In this document: positions 7,717 through 11,426 of the stretch, one piece after another
Layout of the letters: each line of letters opens with the position of its first letter
How positions within the stretch are numbered: position 1 is the first letter of the stretch
NCBI GenBank assembly: GCA_045807945.1
Contig: JBJMGI010000027.1
Coordinates: 1 to 11,426 of the forward strand
Source: CAVQGF01 sp045807945
GTDB taxonomy: Bacteria > Acidobacteriota > Terriglobia > Terriglobales > Acidobacteriaceae
Reading direction: 5' to 3'
DNA length: 11,426 nucleotides
Notes under the pieces: generated by a model
The model's database searches: none
The model's input: only the letters and a program-made list of their open reading frames with translations
What the model was told of the DNA's origin: nothing
Translations under genes and position numbers: made by a program

Positions 7717-7773
7717 GGGAAAAGCTTAGCGCGAAATTCGAGAGCCACGCGCGAAAAAGTGAGCTGGGTGAGC

Positions 7774-7995
7774 TTAGACTTCGCTGGGTACCGACATTCC
7801 CCAGGCTTGCAGCAGGTCTTGCGGCACGTACTTATTGTGCTTGTTCTTGAGCACCCAATCCCTGAGCGAAGCGGAAGATTCGTATTGGTGCGGACGGAGT
7901 CCTAGAGTCTTTACCACGGTCTCAAAAGAGCTCGGCCCGGCGGGCGGAAGGTCGATGGCCTTGCCCCAATTCGGATTGCCGCGTCGCTTGATCAT
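7774..7995 (-). CDS. Small conserved-looking RGNPNWG protein of unknown function
   Basis: A 73-residue soluble protein. The start at 7993-7995 is set by AGGAG five bases upstream, even though the frame is open further back. It begins MIKRRGNPNWGKAIDLPPAG, then a helical region (SSFETVVKTLGLRPHQY, ASLRDWVLKNKHNKYVPQDLL) and a short AWGMSV tail. The RRGNPNWGK opening and the LRxW...N...YVPxxLLxxWG pattern match small proteins I recall from acidobacterial genomes. No enzymatic residues, signal peptide or membrane segment are visible. Its ATG overlaps the TGA of the upstream zinc-finger gene (ATGA), so the two are probably translated together and may work together. A role as a small nucleic-acid-binding or adaptor protein would be guesswork. 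Confidence 0.8.
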   Translation of the reverse strand: MIKRRGNPNWGKAIDLPPAGPSSFETVVKTLGLRPHQYESSASLRDWVLKNKHNKYVPQDLLQAWGMSVPSEV

Positions 7996-8141
7996 TGCGT
8001 CTCCTGTCCCGGCTTGCACGGATGCGCCAGGTACTGCTCCGCATCGGGATACCTGACGTTGCACTTGTGACAACGAATGGGGCCTTTGACTACAACCTTG
8101 GGGGCAGCTGCGCGAGGGAGGGGTCCGGAGATCGAGGGCAT
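7992..8141 (-). CDS. 49-residue single C2HC zinc-finger protein
   Basis: A minus-strand frame from the ATG at 8139-8141 to a TGA that overlaps the next ATG. It encodes a Pro/Ala-rich start (MPSISGPLPRAAAPKVVVKG) and then C24-x2-C27-x3-Y31-x5-Y37-x2-H40-x-C42, ending KPGQETQ. The spacing matches a classical C2H2 finger (C-x2-C-x12-H), with Cys as the fourth ligand, so one zinc ion is probably bound by a short beta-beta-alpha unit. Codon choice looks coding. GGAGGT sits only one base from the ATG, too close for normal use; the promoter candidate just upstream would give a leaderless mRNA. The four-base overlap with the RGNPNWG gene marks a two-gene operon. DNA, RNA or protein binding are all possible. 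No family member with known function is recognised. Confidence 0.68.
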   Translation of the reverse strand: MPSISGPLPRAAAPKVVVKGPIRCHKCNVRYPDAEQYLAHPCKPGQETQ

Positions 8142-8147
8142 ACCTCC

Positions 8148-8176
8148 ACTATGCGCCTATTCGTCAGTTCTGTCGA
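8148..8176 (-). promoter_or_regulatory. Candidate promoter of the zinc-finger/RGNPNWG operon
   Basis: On the minus strand, TCGACA (8171-8176, five of six matches to TTGACA) is separated by 17 bases from CATAGT (8148-8153, four of six matches to TATAAT). Only GGAGGT lies between the -10 and the ATG, so transcription would start at or next to the start codon. The site lies between the radical SAM stop and this operon, which argues that the small genes have their own promoter. Confidence 0.4.
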
Positions 8177-8202
8177 ACGGCAGCGGGTGCGCTGGGGGAG
8201 AA

Positions 8203-9747
8203 TCAGGCGGCGAAGCCGGCGTCAGTTGCCTTTTCCAAAGACCCTGTGGAACTGACTAACGACGGCATAGGCTTCGCGACGAACAACAGACGGCAAGGTT
8301 TCGCCAGCCAGCGCGCCCAGCGCGTCGATTTCGACACGCGAGCACTATCGGTCGCGATGCCGGTGTTCGCGTACATCTGGCGATAGAGCTTCGAGATAAG
8401 GACAAACGCCAGGCGCGACTTCAACGACTTCACGCAGTGCGCGCGCTCCCATATCAACGGGAGGCTGTAAAACTTGTCCCAGGCTTTTTGCGTTCGCTCA
8501 CGGATCTCGTCGGCTGGCATGACCGGATGCGAACTGTAGACCCTCGGCCTGAGCGCTTGCGGGATCAACCAATAGCGAGTTACGGGCGTGCCATTGACGC
8601 GCGCCGGATTGGTCTCCTCTTTTTCCCAGCGACCGAAGTCCACTGTGCCGGGAAGAAACTGCAGCATCACGAATTGCGCGAATGCGATCTGCGCCGACTG
8701 CGCCACCTCGACCGTTGTCTCGAACGTAGCGGGGCGATCGCTGGGGAGGCCGAAGATAAACGATCCAAGCACGTGCACGTCGTGTTCGCGGAATTGACGA
8801 AGACGCTGCACCAGGTGGTCGCCCGCGGAATTGAAGTCCTTGTAAACGTCTTTCAGTCCCTGCGGTGTCACCGCCTCTATACCGACCAGTGCGCCGCGAA
8901 TGTGGGCCTTGCGCATGGCGGTGAGGAATTCAGAATCCTCGGCAGCTTCCATGGTGATCTGGGTGAAGAAGACCATGTCGCTCGGCAGCTGGGCGGCCAT
9001 TTTGGCCATCAGCTCGAAGCGCTCGGCGCGGATCTGTTTCAGCTCGCTTACGCGCTCTGCGTTGTTCTGGCGCTCCGCAAGTTCAATGTCCTTGTGCGAG
9101 ACGGGATAAAAATTGTCGTCGGCAAGCACGGCAAAGCGGAAGCCGAGGCTGCGCAACTGGATGAGTTCATCGACTACGGCGTCTGACCCGCGCAGGCGCG
9201 GTCGCTGACCGTCTGTCCGCCAGACGGAGCAGAAGGAACAATGCTTGGGGCATCCGCGCACGGTTTGCACTGAGGCCCACATGTATCCGTTCTTGGGAAG
9301 AAGGTCCCAGCGGGCCGGCTTAAAAGAAGTTCCCTCAATGCGGCCGGCGTCGTAGATGAATCTGGGAGTGCCTTCCTGGCAATCCTTGATCACGCTGGCC
9401 CAGATCTGGTCGCCATCGCCTTTCACCACCGCGTGCGCTGCGCCGAGCTGGTGCGCTTCCTCGGGAAAGAGCGTGGCATGAATGCCGCCGTAGACGACGC
9501 TGGCTCCGCGCTCACGGGCAAGCTTCCCGATCTTGTAGCCACGCAGCGCATTGCCGGTGTGGATGCCGATGCCGACTACGTCGCCCGCCTGGATCGATTC
9601 CGGATCGAGCTGCTGCAAAGTTTCGTCAACGATGTGGGGGTCGCCCAAGTGAGCTGGTGTGGCCGCTGCTAGCACGTACAGCCATCGGGGCGTGATAACG
9701 CTCGTCCCAAAAGAGGAGTCACTCGGATTGATGAGATGGACCTTCAA
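8203..9747 (-). CDS. B12-binding-domain radical SAM protein
   Basis: The TTG at 9745-9747 is preferred: GAGG lies five bases upstream and the protein then starts KVHLINPSDSSFGTS, the first strand of a B12-binding Rossmann fold. This gives 514 residues. A GTG at 9907-9909 would add 54 residues that do not read like protein. Residues 1-125 form the cobalamin-binding-like domain (GIGIHTGN, VVYGGIHATLFPEE, VKGDGD); the DxHxxG motif is absent, as in many members of this superfamily. C166-x3-C170-x2-C173 (RGCPKHCSFCSVW) binds the 4Fe-4S cluster that cleaves S-adenosylmethionine. FIFGLPSDRPATFE (about 330-343) is a typical late radical SAM motif. The C-terminal part, with RYWLIPQALRPRVYSSHPVM and KLYRQMYANTGIATDSARVS, resembles the DUF4070-type tail seen next to such domains. 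The reaction is unknown; relatives methylate or couple lipids, including hopanoids. Confidence 0.94.
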   Translation of the reverse strand: MKVHLINPSDSSFGTSVITPRWLYVLAAATPAHLGDPHIVDETLQQLDPESIQAGDVVGIGIHTGNALRGYKIGKLARERGASVVYGGIHATLFPEEAHQLGAAHAVVKGDGDQIWASVIKDCQEGTPRFIYDAGRIEGTSFKPARWDLLPKNGYMWASVQTVRGCPKHCSFCSVWRTDGQRPRLRGSDAVVDELIQLRSLGFRFAVLADDNFYPVSHKDIELAERQNNAERVSELKQIRAERFELMAKMAAQLPSDMVFFTQITMEAAEDSEFLTAMRKAHIRGALVGIEAVTPQGLKDVYKDFNSAGDHLVQRLRQFREHDVHVLGSFIFGLPSDRPATFETTVEVAQSAQIAFAQFVMLQFLPGTVDFGRWEKEETNPARVNGTPVTRYWLIPQALRPRVYSSHPVMPADEIRERTQKAWDKFYSLPLIWERAHCVKSLKSRLAFVLISKLYRQMYANTGIATDSARVSKSTRWARWLAKPCRLLFVAKPMPSLVSSTGSLEKATDAGFAA

Positions 9748-9986
9748 TAAGACCTCGGGGTTAAGGTTTTCGGGAAACCGCAGAGGCCAGTAGACGCCTG
9801 CGGCTAACAGTATGAGTCGAAACCGAGTGTACAGGATGTATGGCGTTACATGCGCCGGAGCCCGAAATTGGCTAACGAGCCGGGGGGCTCTTGGGCGAGG
9901 TAGACCCACCCAACCTACAGGAGATTAAGTGGGCCACACGGTATTCCAGGTTCGGCGATGCCTATGCAATTCCTGCGTCCTGAAGA

Positions 9987-10526
9987 TTACGGCTTCGGAG
10001 TTTGCGTTTGCGGCTGTCCCGGGTTTGCAGTTTGCGGCTGCGTCGGCGTTCCAGTTTGCGGTTGGGCGGAAGATCCGCTGGGGCAAGCGCCTTGTCCTCT
10101 TCCGATCTTGGCGACGTTAATGGAAGACTGACTCGCCTTTCCTCCATCCTGGACATCACCCATCACCTTCACCGACTCTCCAACGTGCGAGGCAAGCACC
10201 GAGGTGTTCGCACTGGCCGGGAAATTCAACTTGTAGGTGGTTCCAGCCTTATCGGTAAGGGTGTAGTTCGCGTTGCTACCGCCAAGGCAGCCTTCAGTTA
10301 CGGGCGCGTTCACCATCTGTCCCTGCGAGGGAGGTTGAGCGCCGGGTTGTGATGGCACTTGTCCCGCATTTCCGGAGGGCGGAGTCTGCGATTGAGGTGC
10401 GTCCGGCGTCGCCGGGCTAGCCGAAGGTGACTGTTGAGCAGTCGGCGGAGTGCCGCCAGGATTCTGTGCCAGCGACCAGCTCAGCGTTGCCAAAACGAAA
10501 ACGGATACGGCTAAGGTTTTTCTCAT
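9987..10526 (-). CDS. Secreted Pro/Gln-rich protein with DUF5818-like domain and C-terminal octapeptide repeats
   Basis: A 179-residue exported protein with a strong ribosome site (GGAGG seven bases before the ATG). The signal peptide MRKTLAVSVFVLATLSWSLA is likely cut after residue 20 or 21. Residues 22-75 are low complexity, rich in Pro, Gln, Ser and Ala. Residues 76-143 form one small folded unit, starting VTEGCLGGSNANYTLTD, through TTYKLNF and HVGESVKVMGDV to SINVAKI. It resembles a secreted acidobacterial domain (DUF5818, from memory, not checked). C80 and C148 could pair. The tail is three near-copies of an octapeptide, QPQTGTPT, QPQTANPG and QPQTQTPK. The protein probably works in the periplasm or outside the cell; its role is unknown. 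No membrane anchor or lipobox is seen. Confidence 0.88.
   Translation of the reverse strand: MRKTLAVSVFVLATLSWSLAQNPGGTPPTAQQSPSASPATPDAPQSQTPPSGNAGQVPSQPGAQPPSQGQMVNAPVTEGCLGGSNANYTLTDKAGTTYKLNFPASANTSVLASHVGESVKVMGDVQDGGKASQSSINVAKIGRGQGACPSGSSAQPQTGTPTQPQTANPGQPQTQTPKP
10006..10064. repeat. Three 24-base direct repeats inside the secreted-protein gene
   Basis: GTTTGCGGCTG occurs at 10006-10016 and 10030-10040, and as GTTTGCGGTTG at 10054-10064, with an exact 24-base period. The period equals eight codons and the repeats encode the QPQT octapeptides at the C-terminus of the secreted protein, so this is a coding repeat that could vary in copy number by slippage. Confidence 0.85.
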
Positions 10527-10645
10527 GGGAAAGCCTCCAATGAATCTCTGCGCCCTCCCGACGATTCCCAGGAATTTGCAGTGAATTCAGGTTTAGAAAC
10601 GCTTCCGTAGGCAGGGGTTTGCCGCACCTCGCGTCAAAAGGACTG

Positions 10646-10760
10646 GCCCCCATTCGACTCACTTAGTCGCTCAGAGCAGGCTTTCAGGCAGGGGGCGCAC
10701 TACGCGCGGGCCGCAGCCTGCCCTGAGTGAGCTCGCCTCGGCGAGCGAGTCGAATGGGGC
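10646..10760. repeat. Nested intergenic palindromic element
   Basis: Outer arms CCCCATTCGACTC (10648-10660) and GAGTCGAATGGGG (10747-10759) are perfect inverted copies. Inside them CTCAGAGCAGGC (10670-10681) pairs with GCCTGCCCTGAG (10716-10727) at 11 of 12 positions. Two more small hairpins fit within: GCGC-ACTAC-GCGC (10695-10707) and GCTCGCC-TC-GGCGAGC (10731-10746). The whole unit folds into a branched cruciform of about 115 bases. It lies in a 308-base gap (10527-10834) that otherwise shows only the leader of the secreted-protein gene. It may be a dispersed REP-like or MITE-like repeat; it encodes no protein and has no clean T tract after it. Confidence 0.78.
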
Positions 10761-10834
10761 AGAGTGAAAGGATTTTTCTTTAGACACCCACCTTTGCTGC
10801 GCAATAGATGGGGGACCCGGCGCGCCTTCGCCGC

Positions 10835-11425
10835 CTAGATGCCCCCACCCACAGCAAGGGTAGGTTCTCCGATGATCTCGAAGCGGATGAGGCACGAGCA
10901 GAAGTCGCACTCAGCTTCGTTCACGCCCTTCACCGCCTCTGACACGGGAAAAGTTCGCAGGCATTCTGAGCAAGTGACCGCAATCGTTCCCTTATCGTTC
11001 TTCACCCACACCGCGGCTTTGGTATGTTTTCCTGCCCGCGGACGCGTGGGCAGTTCCTCCAGCAGCTCCAATATCTTCTGGAAGAGCTGAGCCGGCTGAT
11101 AGTGTCCCTTGGAGAAAAAGGCGTCGGCAAGCACGCTCTCTGGCACGGACAAACCTGTGAACTCGCCCGAGATGGCGATCACCGGGATCACCGGGAATCG
11201 GCGGCGAACGACCGAGAGAAACTCGAAGCCGTTCATGTTCGGCATGCGCAGGTCGGAGATGATGATGTCCGGCAGCGAGCGTTTCAGTGCAGCGAGACCT
11301 TCAAAGCCATCCTCGGCGCAAAGGACTTCGTACCCCTGGGCCCCAAGTAGCATCTTGCCTAGCTCTCGCAAAGAAGGATCGTCTTCGACGATCAAGATAC
11401 GGTATTGGAACGAGGTCCCCTTCAA
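10835..11425 (-). CDS. Response regulator receiver domain with C-terminal zinc-ribbon-like tail (at window edge)
   Basis: At least 196 residues. The first in-frame codon that could start translation is a TTG at 11423-11425, giving KGTSFQYRILIVEDD. Only one more base is visible, so the start may lie outside. Residues 9-125 are a complete receiver: E14/D15/D16, phospho-acceptor D58 (ISDLRMPNMNG), S86 (ISG, usual S/T) and K106 (SKG). After a basic linker, residues 138-183 contain C152-x2-C155 and C173-x2-C176 (plus C178), a pattern that fits a small zinc ribbon (CSECLRTF and CDFCSCLIRFEI). There is no helix-turn-helix or enzymatic output, so the tail may bind protein, RNA or DNA through zinc. 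It is the first of the minus-strand genes here. Its stop is followed by the palindromic gap and no clear terminator. Confidence 0.9.
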   Translation of the reverse strand: MKGTSFQYRILIVEDDPSLRELGKMLLGAQGYEVLCAEDGFEGLAALKRSLPDIIISDLRMPNMNGFEFLSVVRRRFPVIPVIAISGEFTGLSVPESVLADAFFSKGHYQPAQLFQKILELLEELPTRPRAGKHTKAAVWVKNDKGTIAVTCSECLRTFPVSEAVKGVNEAECDFCSCLIRFEIIGEPTLAVGGGI

Positions 11426-11426
11426 A

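Noticed and set aside
8437..9186. Plus-strand ORF of 249 codons opposite the radical SAM gene
   Set aside because: It lies wholly antisense to a gene with clear iron-sulfur and other radical SAM motifs, and its translation is rich in Arg/His with no recognisable motif. It is a mirror of GC-rich codons.
9748..9909. N-terminal extension of the radical SAM gene to a GTG
   Set aside because: The extra residues are Arg/Pro-rich without fold features, the GTG has no clear ribosome site, and a TTG with GAGG five bases upstream fits the fold edge. The longer form remains possible.
10006..10064. Regularly spaced repeats as a CRISPR array
   Set aside because: The period is 24 bases within an open reading frame and encodes octapeptides; the units are far too short for repeats with spacers.
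10671..10910. Minus-strand ORF of 79 codons across the palindromic gap
   Set aside because: It is made from the palindromic element and the antiphase end of the REC gene, a typical spurious ORF.

Overview
The window is GC-rich chromosomal DNA that most resembles an acidobacterium. This is inferred from three things: a eukaryote-type Ser/Thr kinase fused through one membrane helix to a PD40/TolB-type beta-propeller, several families I recall from Acidobacteria (the small RGNPNWG protein, a DUF5818-like secreted protein, a B12-type radical SAM protein), and the loose arrangement of mostly single-gene units. I see no rRNA, tRNA, CRISPR array, insertion sequence, phage gene or replication origin.

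Left part (1-4110), signalling. The far left holds an apparently coding partial membrane ORF that runs off the edge and a doubtful 40-residue membrane ORF. Next is a large GAF/HD-GYP protein on the minus strand, a probable cyclic-di-GMP phosphodiesterase whose HD-GYP domain carries an extra helical insert of about 110 residues. Divergent from it is a response regulator (REC) whose output is an RsbRD-type helical domain rather than a DNA-binding domain. A RimJ/RimL-type GNAT acetyltransferase converges on the regulator with a gap of only 22 bases.

Centre (4111-6882). A Ser/Thr kinase gene is preceded by a perfect TATAAT whose position relative to the ATG suggests an almost leaderless mRNA. The protein has a cytoplasmic kinase, one transmembrane helix and a large predicted periplasmic propeller. 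It ends at a strong hairpin that can act as a terminator in both directions.

Right part (6883-11426), all on the minus strand. From right to left in coordinates, which is the transcription order, it holds: a REC protein with a C-terminal four-cysteine zinc-ribbon-like tail, cut by or starting at the window edge; an intergenic region with a nested palindromic element; a secreted Pro/Gln-rich DUF5818-like protein with C-terminal octapeptide repeats; a B12-binding radical SAM protein; a translationally coupled pair of small genes (a 49-residue single C2HC zinc finger, and a 73-residue RGNPNWG protein of unknown function); a doubtful 38-residue ORF; and an exported protein of unknown function that converges on the kinase terminator.

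No single coherent pathway ties the genes together. The common thread is signal sensing (HD-GYP, two unusual response regulators, a receptor kinase) plus envelope or secreted proteins. The least described item is the coupled zinc-finger/RGNPNWG gene pair, whose first gene is short enough to be missed by ordinary gene calling. All family assignments are from reading motifs; no database search was run.
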